Notes under the pieces: generated by a model
Database searches by the model: none
What the model saw: the letters and a program-made list of their open reading frames with translations, nothing else
Told to the model about the DNA's origin: nothing
Part shown: one piece after another, positions 11,101 to 22,084 of the stretch
Layout of the letters: each line of letters starts with the position of its first letter
Numbering within the stretch: position 1 is the first letter of the stretch
Assembly: GCA_029582265.1 (NCBI GenBank)
Contig: CM055837.1
Location: forward strand, 2,279,148-2,343,147
DNA: 64,000 bases
From: Zoroaster sp. YZ-2022
Lineage: Eukaryota; Echinodermata; Asteroidea; Forcipulatida; Zoroasteridae
Direction of reading: 5' to 3'
Made by a program: the position numbers and the translations under genes

Positions 11101-14100
11101 AACAAGAATACACACTTTCAAACAATCCTCAAGTTAATTGTGTATTATTCACTTTGGATCTCAACATCCTCTTGACTGAACCCGTTTTCAAATTTCACTC
11201 TAAAGCAAGTAAGAAGCAAATTGTTCAGTCAAAAGATGAGATTCAAACGAACGATGACACTTGTGCTTATCAAGTACTTATTCGCGGTGAATTGATGCTA
11301 AAAAAAATATTTGCGTATAAACTAGGCGTAAGCTAAGGGTATATTGTACCTTGTCATATGGAGGAGGGACTCCCTCAAACACCTTCAGTCTGTTCAGAGC
11401 ATCCTTGCCTCTGGCACGCTTGTGGGGCAACATACCTAGAGAAAAACAGGTGGAATACGAGAAAACAGGTGCAAAATCAATTAAGGCCTTAACACTAGTA
11501 TAACCACTTGTCTGGTCTCAGAAGGCACTATATCATTTTAACTAGTATCGACTTTTTGTAAAATTATAACAAAATGTGTATAATCTATAGCATTTGTGAA
11601 TATTGAAATATTTTCAATTTTAAGGCAAATTGTTATTCTCTCTGCCTATTTATAAACAAATTCACACAAATGATTTCAGTGAAATTCAAATTCCATTTTT
11701 CTGTCTCAGATGGTAGTGCATGTGATGTGTTATCTCATTGCAAAAATGCCTCGAATAAGCGTGGTCATGTTATCATCACTGACAGACAGCAAGAAATACC
11801 AAGTAAATAACAAACATTTCAATAATTAATGTTGTTAAATTTTATTCACAGTAGTTATTGAAATGAAAATAATATGATGTACTATTTACAAATCTGCAGG
11901 TCAGAGTTCCGGTGAGGAAAGGGGTGGGGTTAACAAATGAATAGGTGCATAACTTTTGCTACTTTTGGGCAAGAATTGCCAAGTAAATTACAACCGTTTC
12001 AACAAATTAATTTTTATTTTCTCAGAGTTAGCTAAATGATTCAAATGAAAATTACATGATGTACGAGTTCCAAATCGTTAGGTCGGATCTCTGGAGAGGG
12101 AAGGGGTGGGGAAAACAAATGAAAAATGCACAACTTCTTACCTCTAATCACCCTCCAGAAGATGCGGCTGGGTGACCTAAGATGGTAGGGACCACGGCTT
12201 GGCTTGGTGTTAGTCCTCTTGCGGAGAAACTGCAGATACTTCACTGTAACAATGTTTTTAGAACAGGATTTAGAGTCCAATCAAAACAAAGATTCTGTGC
12301 TTTCTCTAGCAAGATCAAGATTAAAATCCTTTTTTCCCCCTAATCTTCATCTGAAAGGGCCTTTTTATTAATTTTATCAATTACTAGTTTATGCCCATTG
12401 TCTCAGTAATCTTTGTTTATTCTCACTGAAGATCAAACAATGTAGGTTAAGAATCAAATTCATCATCGACAAAGGGTTTGTTCCTGTCTCTCATAACATC
12501 CCCCACTGGTTTTAAAGAGAGGGTTAACTGCTTCTAAGGGTATGTTTCTTTCTTTGAATCAACATATACATAAAACAATCAGCCTTTGAAAGTTTCAGGT
12601 CATTGATTGCTAACAGTTCATTGAGTATGTGAAAATCTTTCTTACCTTGATGGGTAAAAAAACAAAAAAAACAAAAAAAACAATGCCTGTTGAGATCATT
12701 TGCTCTCGATACAAGCCATTTGAACAGGATTGTCAGAATACGACTTACGTTTGTTACGGTAGAAGCTGCCAGTGATGTCGATTCCTTCACATCGCACAAT
12801 GACAATCTTTTGCCCTGTTTCAAGGATAATTTGAATTTTGTAATTTGTTTAATGGACGAATTCAAAGTCTCATCTATACCGAGAGAAAACAATTAAAATT
12901 TGGAATTCAAAGGTACACTGGCTTCATTGAGAACAATTACGCATACAAGCATCCCTGTAACATTCAAAGAACAGTGAAAACTTACGCAGTCAAAATTGTC
13001 TCATTTTGGCCAATAACAGTACAATATATTTGACAAAGTATTGCTACTTTTATAAAATTATTTAAAAAATGTGTAGTATTTAAATATTTTCAATTTCAAA
13101 TATTTTCAATTTTTAAAACAAATTTTCTCTGCCTATTTATAAACAAATTCACACAAATGATTTCATAAAATTCAAATTCCCTTTTTCTGTCTCAGATGGT
13201 AGTGCATGTGATGTGTTATCTCATTGCAAAAATGCCTCGAATAAGCGTGGTCATGTTATCATCACTGACAGACAGCAAGAAATGCGAACTAAAAAAAAAG
13301 TTTCAATAATTAATTTTATATAGTTTATTCACAGTAGTTATTTTAAAAATTCAAATAAAAATAACATGATGTACTACTTCCAAATCTGCAGGTCAGAGCT
13401 CCAGTGAGGGAAGGGGTGAGGACAACAAATGAATAGGTGCGTAACTTTTGCTACTTTTTTTTGCTGCTTTCTGGAAAATAACAGAAAAAGATACTTGCAC
13501 AAAATCATGAAATCAGGACATATGCAGAGAAATCTCAGGCTTCTCCGTTATTTGACTTACCTTGAAGAAGGTTTTTGGCCACCAACGAGGCCAAACGGCC
13601 CTGAAGGTGACCCTTCCCGTCAATTATTAATGTCTGTCAACCAAAAGAAAAGGAGACAAAACGTTATTCCATTACTGCAGACCACTCCTGGGGGGTGGGG
13701 GGTGGGGGTGAGGGGAGCATGATAATTGTATATGTGAAGCTTTGCTTAACTTATCGCCATGTAGATTATACTGATACGTCTCCATTGATCAAAAGTTCAG
13801 AATTTTGAAACGTTTTCATTTCTAATAAACATATGCTGAAATCCTTTTTGTATTGTTTATCTCATTTTAGCACAAAACAAAAAGGGAAGTAAGTTTATAT
13901 TAATGGCTCATTCTGAATTACTTGATTGTTGGTTTTGTGGAACCCTTGGCGCCACCTAGCAATTTTTAGCGTACCAACTACATACGAAAAATAGGCAGTA
14001 TAGCGCCACCTAGAGATTTTTAGCGTACCAACTACATACCAAATGTATGTAGTTGGTACGCTAAAAATCGCTAGGTGGCGCTATACTGCCTATTTTTCGT

Positions 14101-15412
14101 TTTTTACCGGTAGCAGGGGGGGGGTCATTGTGTATGCGCGCAATGCATTGTTGGGAAAACGTCACGAGTCCAGCAGTTTCCATGTTTACTAGTTCAATCT
14201 TAAAATGTCCATAAAATCTCGCCAATGCAAGTTGCATGGTTTTATACTTCAGAAGAGGCATCTGTAGGTGGCATAGAATCTTGGAGGTGAGTTTGAAGAG
14301 CATTTCTCATGTTTGGGACACCTTTTTGGGGTACAGAACATTGCCTGCTTGATATCGATACTTGTCCATACAGGACTACCATGGGCATTCACCGCAGCGC
14401 TACTACCGTCCGTTAATGACAGAAGTTGTAAAAGTCAGGTAGTAGGGCTGCGGTCACCACGGCTAAAAATCCCCCAAAATATCATTTCCAATCATCACTT
14501 GACTACACTTTCCTTAAATGTGTCCTCTATCAACTTTTAAAGATAAATCTGTGTCTGTTTGTCATAATTGCATAGAAAAGTAGCAGTTATAGTCGACATT
14601 CTTTCTGAACCCCTTTCCGTCTCAGATGGTAGTGCATGTGAATTATTATCTCATAGCCCAAATGACTCGAATAAGCGTGGTCATTTTATCATCACAGACA
14701 ACCAAACAGGGCAAACATGTTAAAATGCAGAAAGTAATTTTAAGACACAGGTTGGCTTTAAACACATTTGATTCTTGTAAAATATGGACACATTTACAGA
14801 CATTTTATGCTTTCTTATTCACAAGGCAAAATTGTTTTTTAAATATTTGTAACACGTATGTACGAAAGCGCCCTCAAGTGAATTTTTGTACATCGTAATA
14901 TTCGCACCGTGCATGAGCTCTTGAGGGCACATGTGGCACTGTGGGCGAAAGAGCAACGATGGTGCATGCCATTGCGTTTAGCGTATTTTGCAGTTGATGT
15001 GCGTACGCGCGGAATATCTCCAGCGATCATTGGCTGGCAAAAGTACACGCTCGCTGAGTACCATAACATACGCACATAAGTGTACATACAATGCTCACAT
15101 GACGCAAAAGTGGCTATCATCAAGACACTGGGTGTAAATTCACCGCTAGAGGGCTACGATGTGCACTGCCAGTGCCACTGAGGCTGAGCGGATAACGTTA
15201 GGCCTAACTTAATTCCAATCACAAAATCCCGTCCTACAACGACCTTTTTAGCAAATTGTTACATTTTATCATGGCAAATATGGACATAATATTGTTGTAC
15301 ATAATGTGTTGTATCTTAGAGTGCTTTTAAATCTCAAATTTGCTTTCGAAAAATTGAGAAAACGTATAAATTCACAGCACATAAATACACAAACCTTGTG
15401 AAAGCTTGACAT
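8182..15412 (-). CDS. RPL13A: Ribosomal protein uL13 (RPL13A), eight coding exons, apparently intact
   Basis: Component of the cytosolic 60S ribosomal subunit. Exons (transcript order): 15395-15412, 13561-13633, 12749-12814, 12142-12243, 11350-11435, 10440-10499, 9629-9751, 8182-8265. All introns have GT donors and AG acceptors, and phases agree. The total is 612 nt, giving 203 residues plus stop, the same length as human RPL13A. Diagnostic segments visible in order: MSSFHK start; [94 protein letters not shown]-terminus IIRQYGYR. The basic C-terminal extension is as in other eukaryotes; its ending in YGY resembles the insect protein more than the human one. The last exon ends at TAA 8182-8184. 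Introns 1, 2, 3, 4, 5 and 7 carry C/D snoRNAs, so splicing of this gene probably also supplies rRNA modification guides. The eight-exon layout matches the human gene. Confidence 0.95.
8585..8668 (-). ncRNA. C/D box snoRNA, SNORD33-like copy in RPL13A intron 7
   Basis: C box GTGATGA (8657-8663) and D box CTGA (8589-8592) are enclosed by a short terminal stem TGTC/GACA. The sequence next to the D box, CATGCACTACCAT, matches human U33/SNORD33. It pairs with 18S rRNA GGTGGTGCATG (one G-U), placing the nucleotide equivalent to human Um1326 at D+5. An internal ATTCGAG and an ATGAGA (C'-like) segment are also shared. It directly abuts a SINE at its C-box side. Confidence 0.85.
8669..9033 (-). mobile_element. 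tRNA-derived SINE, nearly complete
   Basis: Read on the minus strand it begins with a tRNA-like head (GTCGTGGCTGAGCGGTCT, then GGGTTCGAGCCCC as B box). It continues with a body containing TTGAGCAAGACACTTAACC and ACCCAGGGGTTAAATGGGTA, and ends in a (TTA)n tail next to CTATATAAATCTATACA. The same family recurs at 9093, 33959 and 53957. The GCCGAG-type A box suggests a Leu/Ser-type tRNA ancestor (inference). Confidence 0.8.
9093..9219 (-). mobile_element. Truncated copy of the same SINE (head only)
   Basis: Contains the tRNA-like head and the first part of the body. The 3' body and (TTA)n tail are missing. It lies about 60 bp from the previous copy in the same orientation, suggesting a partial duplication. 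Confidence 0.7.
9318..9592 (+). repeat. Dispersed repeat F, copy 1
   Basis: Shares CCTGGGTCTCCCTTTGGTCT, a GGAGGATTTAC block, ACAAACAAGAAA and an AATCCTGA...CTGAGAAATC tail with the copy at 26630-26925. No coding content. It lies in RPL13A intron 7. Confidence 0.6.
9860..10060. repeat. Dispersed repeat B, copy in RPL13A intron 6
   Basis: Contains TTAATCCTCC, TAGTGGCAAGTAGCTATAGAGG, a TTGACCCTTACTGTCAGTTTG-like stretch and CCTGAACAATAC, all found in inverted order at 28490-28745. Intron 6 is the only RPL13A intron in which no snoRNA was found. Confidence 0.5.
10021..10136 (+). repeat. Tandem duplication, about 53-bp unit
   Basis: GAAGGATTGAGGTTACATGC with its following ACATGCTCTTTGCTAAAGTG occurs twice in direct succession, and a third, partial unit begins GGAGGATTGAGG. 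Confidence 0.8.
10727..10885 (+). mobile_element. tRNA-derived SINE-like repeat in RPL13A intron 5
   Basis: GACTGCAACTGTAAGCAGGA followed by GGTTTGAATCC (B box) gives a tRNA-like half, followed by an unrelated body (CACTCGGCAAACACCGAGT, itself a small hairpin). The 5' tRNA half is poorly preserved. Confidence 0.4.
11028..11101 (-). ncRNA. C/D box snoRNA, SNORD34-like copy in RPL13A intron 5
   Basis: C box ATGATGT, D box CTGA and a terminal stem TGCC/GGCA are visible. The core ACCTACATTGTTTGA matches the conserved guide region of human U34/SNORD34, which directs 2'-O-methylation of 28S rRNA. Human U34 also lies in intron 5 of RPL13A, so both identity and position appear conserved. Confidence 0.85.
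11560..11965 (-). repeat. Intron block duplicated within RPL13A (intron 4 copy)
   Basis: About 400 bp comprising TCTGCCTATTTATAAAC, the SNORD33-like RNA, TTTATTCACAGTAGTTAT and CAAATCTGCAGGTCAGAG. It matches 13040-13460 in intron 2 far beyond the snoRNA boundaries. Confidence 0.8.
11701..11785 (-). ncRNA. C/D box snoRNA, SNORD33-like copy in RPL13A intron 4
   Basis: Same C box, D box and 18S guide as the intron 7 copy, with a longer terminal stem CTGTC/GACAG. Human U33 is located in intron 4, so this copy is the best candidate for the ancestral position. It is almost identical to the intron 2 copy, including surrounding intron sequence. Confidence 0.88.
11966..12140 (-). repeat. Third, snoRNA-less copy of the duplicated block's tail
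   Basis: GGCAAGAATTGCCAAGTAAA, ATGATGTACGAGTTCCAAAT and GGAAGGGGTGGGGAAAACAA repeat the 3' half of the 11560 block and end at the exon 4 donor, so intron 4 carries a tandem partial copy lacking the snoRNA. Confidence 0.65.
12398..12472 (-). ncRNA. C/D box snoRNA, SNORD34-like copy in RPL13A intron 3
   Basis: C box GATGATGA and D box CTGA are enclosed by the stem TTGTC/GACAA. The guide core TTAACCTACATTGTTTGA is identical to that of the intron 5 copy, whereas the linker sequences differ. This is a second SNORD34 locus in an intron that has no snoRNA in the human gene. Confidence 0.82.
13040..13465 (-). repeat. Intron block duplicated within RPL13A (intron 2 copy)
   Basis: Partner of the block at 11560-11965. 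A fusion point near 13450 passes into sequence related to repeat F's tail (ATCATGAAATCAGGACATAT). Confidence 0.8.
13187..13271 (-). ncRNA. C/D box snoRNA, SNORD33-like copy in RPL13A intron 2
   Basis: Near-identical to the intron 4 copy over the whole RNA, with terminal stem CTGTC/GACAG, C box GTGATGA, D box CTGA and the same 18S guide. In human this intron carries U32, so the slot is occupied here by a different guide RNA. Confidence 0.88.
13985..14099. mobile_element. Near-perfect 55-bp-arm hairpin (MITE-like) in RPL13A intron 1
   Basis: Arm 13985-14039 (CGAAAAATAGGCAGTATAGC...) is the inverse of 14045-14099 with essentially one mismatch and a 5-nt loop. Part of the arm (CGCCACCTAG...ACTACATAC) also occurs as a direct repeat just upstream at about 13950. 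No coding potential. Confidence 0.75.
14618..14700 (-). ncRNA. C/D box snoRNA, SNORD33-like copy in RPL13A intron 1
   Basis: C box GTGATGA, D box CTGA and the CATGCACTACCAT guide are kept. The linker is diverged and the terminal stem is weaker (GTC/GAC), making this the most divergent of the four SNORD33-like copies. Confidence 0.75.
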
Positions 15413-15432
15413 GGCAGTCGAAAAGACCGAAG
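15413..15432 (-). promoter_or_regulatory. Possible 5' TOP leader of RPL13A
   Basis: Immediately upstream of the ATG (minus strand) lies a pyrimidine run, CTTTTC, with further CTTC and C/T-rich sequence. Ribosomal protein mRNAs usually start at a C followed by 4-14 pyrimidines (5' TOP), which couples their translation to growth signalling. The exact start site cannot be fixed from sequence alone. Confidence 0.3.
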
Positions 15433-15699
15433 AACGGGTTTCCCTCCCTCAGGTCAAACTAGCCCCGTAATGTACTTCCGGGTCAATGTATTCTCGTTGT
15501 GCTTTTTCCTTAATATTTGAGTATTCATTAAATAATTATAGGAAAGTGAATGGTTAATTATTATTTTTTCCCCTTATGTTCTAACGTATGAAGGTAAATT
15601 AAAACCGAAATAATTTATTTGATAACAATTTATGTTCATACATCTGATTTTTGTTGTATTTATGTATATATATTTTGAAATATATCAGCTCGTAAGCAT

Positions 15700-15771
15700 G
15701 ACTCAGTGGCGCAACGGTAGCGCGTCTGACTCCAGATCAGAAGGCTGCGTGTTCAAATCACGTCTGGGTCA
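15700..15771 (+). tRNA. tRNA-Trp (anticodon CCA)
   Basis: 72 nt. The acceptor stem GACTCAG/CTGGGTC pairs fully with one G-U. The D arm is GGCGCAACGGTAGCGC, the anticodon loop CTCCAGA (CCA at 15732-15734), and the T arm GCGTGTTCAAATCACGT. It closely resembles vertebrate tRNA-Trp, so is probably functional. The A and B box promoter elements are intact. Confidence 0.95.
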
Positions 15772-15781
15772 ATCAGCTGAA

Positions 15782-15790
15782 TTTTTTTTT
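15782..15790 (+). terminator. RNA polymerase III terminator of tRNA-Trp
   Basis: Run of nine T residues starting 11 bp after the tRNA discriminator base. Confidence 0.8.
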
Positions 15791-15799
15791 ACCCCTATA

Positions 15800-18690
15800 A
15801 ATTTAGATTTTTCGCAAAAGCATCATTACCGATATTCATTGCATAACTGACTAAACCAATCCCTTTTTAAAATGTAATATCGGTACCCGTTATCGTTAGC
15901 TGGGGAGGAGTGTTTGGATGCGATATTATTTGAAATCTAAACTAAACTTTTTAAATCAAACCGTCACAGACAGTTACTTCCACCTAAACTAATTCTAAGG
16001 TCTTACGTAACATGTCTGGTTTAAACTTAATTAAATGCAACACAGAGAGATACAGGAAATCAACCATTCCACAACTCGTCAAAATCCTGTAATAATTTTG
16101 TTTTAATGGGTAATGTAATTGTCTCAATTTTTTATTTTAATCCAGCATGTTTTGCTCATTAGTTATTATCCAAGCCTTTTAAATTTTTTACTATTTAACT
16201 TTTAACTCTTTGGTCCCTTAATGTTTGGGTGATTGTATTTTTATATTGTAATAATATTTTTATCATTGTAAAGTGACCCTTTCAGCTACAGCTGTTGGTC
16301 ATTTTGTCTTTGAATACAATAAATAAAAAATTAAAAATTTCTTGAAATGCAATAAGAAGCTTTGAATAGCATGACAAATTTGTTCTCTCTGCAGTCGTTT
16401 TATAGTATTATTTAAGCTATTATGTTGTTATTTTATTCTTTCCTTTATATTTTTTCAAAGGTCTATTACATGCAATTATATGTACGGATACATATTTCCC
16501 CACACAGACGGGTTATTTCTCTAGTGTTGAATGTCCATTGTCTAATGTGATACATTCCATTGCGAAAATGCCTATATACCCTAAGGGTCTTCCTGAAAGA
16601 GTTGAGGGTCTATGTTGCCCGAGTACTATACGCAGACCGTGAGCACTATTTCCCATTCCAACCATTAGTGAGTCTCCATCTCCTCCTGCGAGTCGGGTCA
16701 ATGACTAATGCACACACCGTCCTCCGTCATCATTACACCGTGATTAATTGTGACCCGCTCTGGCAAAACCCGAAACTTCTCAGCATTTACCATAATGCGT
16801 AACAGCAATGAAAATGTCAAAAACTGACCCCATCCCAGGGACCAGTTTGAGGGACCAGTTTTCATGTTTCCATATAGAGCATTTTTTCTAGATTTTGATG
16901 GAAAAAGAAAAATCCTGAAACGTTGTTGGGAACATTGTTAATTTTCACGAAAAATTTTGGGAGGTCACTTTTGAAAATTGGGTGCAAGTTTAGGGTTTTG
17001 CCAGAGCCAGTCACAATTAAACAGGGTTGCTACAGGTAGGGGAGAATACACCCGCCAATTCTGACTTCTGAAAATCACCCAAGAACATGTTGCAATTGTT
17101 TTAAAGATGTATCCACGTCCACCGAGTTCTTCTTTGTTATTTTAGCAGCAAATTGTATTAATCGGATAGTTACTGATTTTCATTTTCGTAAGGAAAACAA
17201 ACACTTTACAAAATAATTTCCCCACAGATTTTTTGGTATGCCCCGCCCATTTTGGCAGTGTCCCCGCCCCCTTTCCGAGACACCAATTCTTCCCTGGCAC
17301 TCATACTTAGTAACTCGTAAATAATAATAATAATAATAATAAGGGATTTAGTTGAACAAAAAATAAAATAAAATAAAAAGACAGTATAGCAAATATCATT
17401 ATTGAAGATATACTGTAGGCCTAGACAAACGTCTTTTCCTGAAACGGATATTGACCTGTTATAATAGAGAACAATGGAAATGAAATAGATTTGTATAGGT
17501 TTTTCACCAACCTATTTTATTTTTTATCATTTTTGTTTACATTGGCTGTCACATAGCATTTCAATACAGACTTTAACAAAACAGCCCGGTCATGGCCTGA
17601 AGAGGGCACTATATACGCAAGCACGAGTACGGTCATTGGTAAGTGTGCTATATTACTATACCTTCAAGTGTATATAACGGTTTACCACGGAAGAGTTTTT
17701 CGCTGTAAAATTTGAAACAAAACTTGGCGGAATAAAAGCATGTTATCCAGTAGAAAAATACCTCTTATAGGCTGTGCCTAATCAATGATAAATCCAGCAA
17801 GGTGTTCAAAACTTTAGGATGTGGATAATAATAATAATAAAAATTGTATTATGCTACATTTAAAAGCTATACATTAAAGCTGCATTACATTAATTATTAC
17901 ACAATACAAATACGTTTATACAGAAACCCTTTAAAGTGACTTGAACGGAACCTAATCATGAGTAAATATACCATTCACAAACTTACAGCGATCAATCACT
18001 CCCGATCTCCAAAACATTGGGAGATTCAGGTGGGGGCAGAGGGGCATAACGTATGCCCCGCCTCCTCGCTGTGCATGCAAATTTAATAGTTTTGAGCTCC
18101 CCTTTTGGCGTGCTCCCCGTCCCCGCATTTTTGCTGGGGCCCCTCTTTTTTGAGATCCGTCCCCTGCCCCTGTAAAATATCTGACAAACAAACATAACAA
18201 GAAGAATGAATCATGACGAAACTGTCATGTCGTCATGGAAACCATCCACAGACAAAGCCACTGCAAAACATTGCCTCCAACAAATTCACCAAATTGTTTT
18301 CAGACAAATTCTAGGACTATTACTCTTCTTGGGAACTAATTATTAAATAATAGAAACTGCCACTGAGGAGTATATACAATGCGGCAAATTAATCTGCATG
18401 AAGAAATATTACACAATAACATTTTACATAAATACATTTTATATTTTACATAAATAAATATTTACTAGATTTATATATATCTTTCTTACAAAACCAAGCG
18501 TGGTCAGGAAATAGGCTGGCCCCTAGAGAGTCAGCATTGAAATCGTACTCGCGCACAGGGAACCCAACAAAGATGGCCGCGGTATGACAAAATTGTCTAT
18601 CTCTCAAAGTGCGTTCCATGTTTATTGATGCAGTCATCCTTGCAGAGCCCTACTGATCCTCTAAGGGGTCAAAGTGTACACCCCTCCTGG
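15800..18690. other. Gene-free stretch between tRNA-Trp and the GPCR locus
   Basis: Only short repeats were recognised: (AAT)n near 17325 and 17828, and fragments of dispersed families near 17220-17290, 18010-18190 and 18480-18620 (the last sharing GGCTGG and CAAAGATGG landmarks with copies at 58170 and 63815). No exon with splice signals was identified. Confidence 0.5.
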
Positions 18691-21600
18691 GTTAGTCCAC
18701 CGTAGCCATCGGTACATCCGCCACTCGTCGGCTTCGCCGCCAACGGCACACCACGCCCAGTTTTTCCCTCCACATCCGACGCACGCTACCGTTGCAGGTG
18801 AAGGCAACCATGATTGACACGCCCTGGAGGGAGTTGACCGATACAGCAAGGTACTACAGGGCGTTGTATTGGGTCCAGTTGGCCAGAGCAAACAACAGCC
18901 ACGTGGCGCCTGTTATCATGTACAGCTAAACGAAAAAAATATATATTAATAAAATTGATAATAGATAAATAGAATAATGTAGACTATGAGATGCCCCAAT
19001 GATCCAACTGAAATATAAACAATTAGTGTAAGTGTTAACCATATCGTTTGCAAATTTAGAGAGAGGGGATGGGGTCAAAGGGTCAAAGGGGTGATCAGCA
19101 TTGGCTATCCAGGGGGTGCAAAGGAAAGATAAATAATGTCCACTTTCTCATTATTAAATGCAAGTAATACCATTGTTTTCCCCTCCTTATCGCATCCTTT
19201 CTTGCCGTGTGCTCCCCTTTTTAGTCACCCCGGATCCGCCCATGAACCAAATAGTCTGCTGCCACCTAGCATCTCAAAAGTCTCTGAGAACAGATGTTTT
19301 TCAAAATGCTCGAATTAAATCATCCCTAGCCCAAACGTCACGCTTCGAGGCTCGTGAAAGATGCCAGAAACCGGCCTCTCAGTTTTGGGGAGATTCAAGT
19401 TTGACCTTAGCACGCGAGCCTGGAAGCGTGACGTCAGATCTTCGGCACAACGTATCCAATGAAATCCCTTGAATGGTACGACCGGAGCCAGTTTCTATCT
19501 AAAGACAGGGGACCAGTCTAAATCATCACTTACCTTCAAACAAACCAAAGCGTTTGTTCTATCATTCTGACGTCTCATTTGATTCATGACACGTGCACGT
19601 TGAGCACTGGCAATTACCCCTATGGTGTAGATCAGGAACACGGTATTGAAGACTAGAAGGTTAGCCACTGGTACCCCGAACACAATCAAGGAATGCTGAA
19701 GTGTTTCGATCCAACAGTAAACCCCTCCGTAATGCAACCCCGTAGATGGGTCGAGGCTCACCAAGAAACACGTGGCAACGAGAACAAATGGACAGCCCCA
19801 CGCGTACAGACCCAGCTTGATAAGAAGTATCCCCTGATCTTGGACATGTCTGCGCGGGATTTGACGAATCTTGATCGCAAGACTTGTTGTCAAGACGTTC
19901 ATCCAGAAGAAGACAACCAACCAGGAGAAATGGAGGACTAAAGCCCTCAAGGTGCACATCCAAGAGATGGGGATATCACCAAGGAGTAACGTGCACTGAG
20001 ACACGATCAAAGCAATAATGAGGTGAATCACACACTTACCAGGAAGTGTACGGAGGGATGAGAAGAGACAATATGTGACTAGGGTAAAGCTCAGAGATAC
20101 TACAGACAACGTCTCTCCAACTTTACTCAAGGTATACAAATAAGTAGGGAAAAGGGTGCTGATTTGGCGGGAAATCGAGAAATTGCACACTCGGACCGTA
20201 TTGTCTGGAAGTAGCCAGAATTCGTTGGAATTCAGGCGGTGACCAGAAGAAGTGTGTACGAGTGTTTCGCTAGCAAGGTCAATCTGAAAGTCACTTTGAT
20301 TTAACACTAAATTGCATTCTCTTTCGTTGTGTGGAAAAGGGCTACAGATTTTCAATATGGATGTCGTTAAAAGAGAACTAGTTAAATTATCAGTCTTATT
20401 GTTGACGCTAAAAGCGGTCTGATGGATGAAGTCTGTATAAAGCGCGAACGGTTATGTATATTAACATAGAAAACGCTGTCAGTGTGTAACAACCGAGATA
20501 GTTCAATATCATTAAGTATGTAACCGTCACACACTGGTATCTCTGGATGGGTTTCGTTAATAGTCTGTTCTGAAATAATCAAGGTAACAGACGTGATGAA
20601 GTCAGGGTTCCAAAGACACAAAAATTGTCCCAAATGTGGATCGGATACGCGCTTAAGAAATCTCTTCAACGATTCCTGAACGTGGATAGCTTCATCGAAA
20701 TGGACCAAAATAACGAACACAAACGACGAATTAGCGTGGGAAGTTGTGACGGACGGTGTGCGCTTGGCCGAAGCAGTTTTCTCTAACCACTCGTTGACGT
20801 GAACAGTAAACACGGCTATGGGAAATGACGGGTTACCCTGCATCAGGTGATTCCTCAAACATTTACTGGATTGGTAGAGGGTTGAAGGAGAGAGGTCATT
20901 CACCCCACCGATGGAGAGAAATGGGATCAGTCGACAGGTTTCTTGGAATGGATCAAACACATGCAAAGGATCACATTGGTATCTTGTTGTCGAATTCTCC
21001 GGCCCCAGTGTCAGTGCATTCTTCATCACTGCCGTGTGGGATCCGGCACCGGGTGAACCGCCAAAATAGAACAAAAGAATTAGAGTTCGCGATATCAACT
21101 GTCCAAAAAAAGATACTGGATTGCAGCTAAAGGTCATGTGACTTGGAATTGTATTACAGTCCAGATATGTTGGATTCTTAACACTTTGAAGATGATCGGC
21201 GTCAAATAAGATAGCAGTCACGTCATGGCAAGTGTTGCTAATAGCCTGCGGTGCGAGAGTGCGAGGGCACGAGTCTATAATATCAGGCTGGCAGAGGTGG
21301 GGGTCGGTTTCCAGACCTTCGGGTGGGATCATCACATAGCACTGCTTCGAAGGACATGAGTAAACGCCCATAGACCACACTGCCAGACTGTTTCCATCAA
21401 GTCCGTGACAAATGGCACAAAATATGTTTCTAAAGACAATCCCGTCCGGGTCTGATACGTACAGCGTGAGAAACCTCTCACTGTAACCCTTTTGGTCATT
21501 TTCACAATTATCCCGAACCTCATCCGATAGCTTCCAGTCTTCCGGACATTTCGACACGACCCAGTAACTATCAGTGAAGCTAATACCATGCTAATACTGT

Positions 21601-22084
21601 CCAGTTGGGTCTGACAACTCATGTACGGGTAGTAAATTGACTGACTGATGGGATACGATTCAGATATGGAGTCATTCACACAGTTTCTCCAGTAGTCTTG
21701 ACAACAATCTCCGTAGAGAGCGCACAGTCGATCGCATCGGCAGCTAAATCGAGGCTCAGTGCCAATGTTGTAATAATATTTAGACTGAATGACACCTGAT
21801 TGGACTGGAACCCTGTCTGCGCATGACGAGGTACAGAGGTAGACAGACTCATCACAAGGCAACGTAATGTTCAAACCTGTATGTAAAACAGACAAGCCAA
21901 AGACATTGTTTATTACACGACTGGCACCCGTAATTCGTGACTAGAGTTGGGACGCACACGTTTACACATGTAGGCCTACACGAAAATAAATTCACCAAAT
22001 GTTTTCAAATTCACGAAACGTGCATGGGGTAGGGCGAACTACCACCCAAAACCGCAGCTCTTTTCGTGAGTAAAATACAATATA

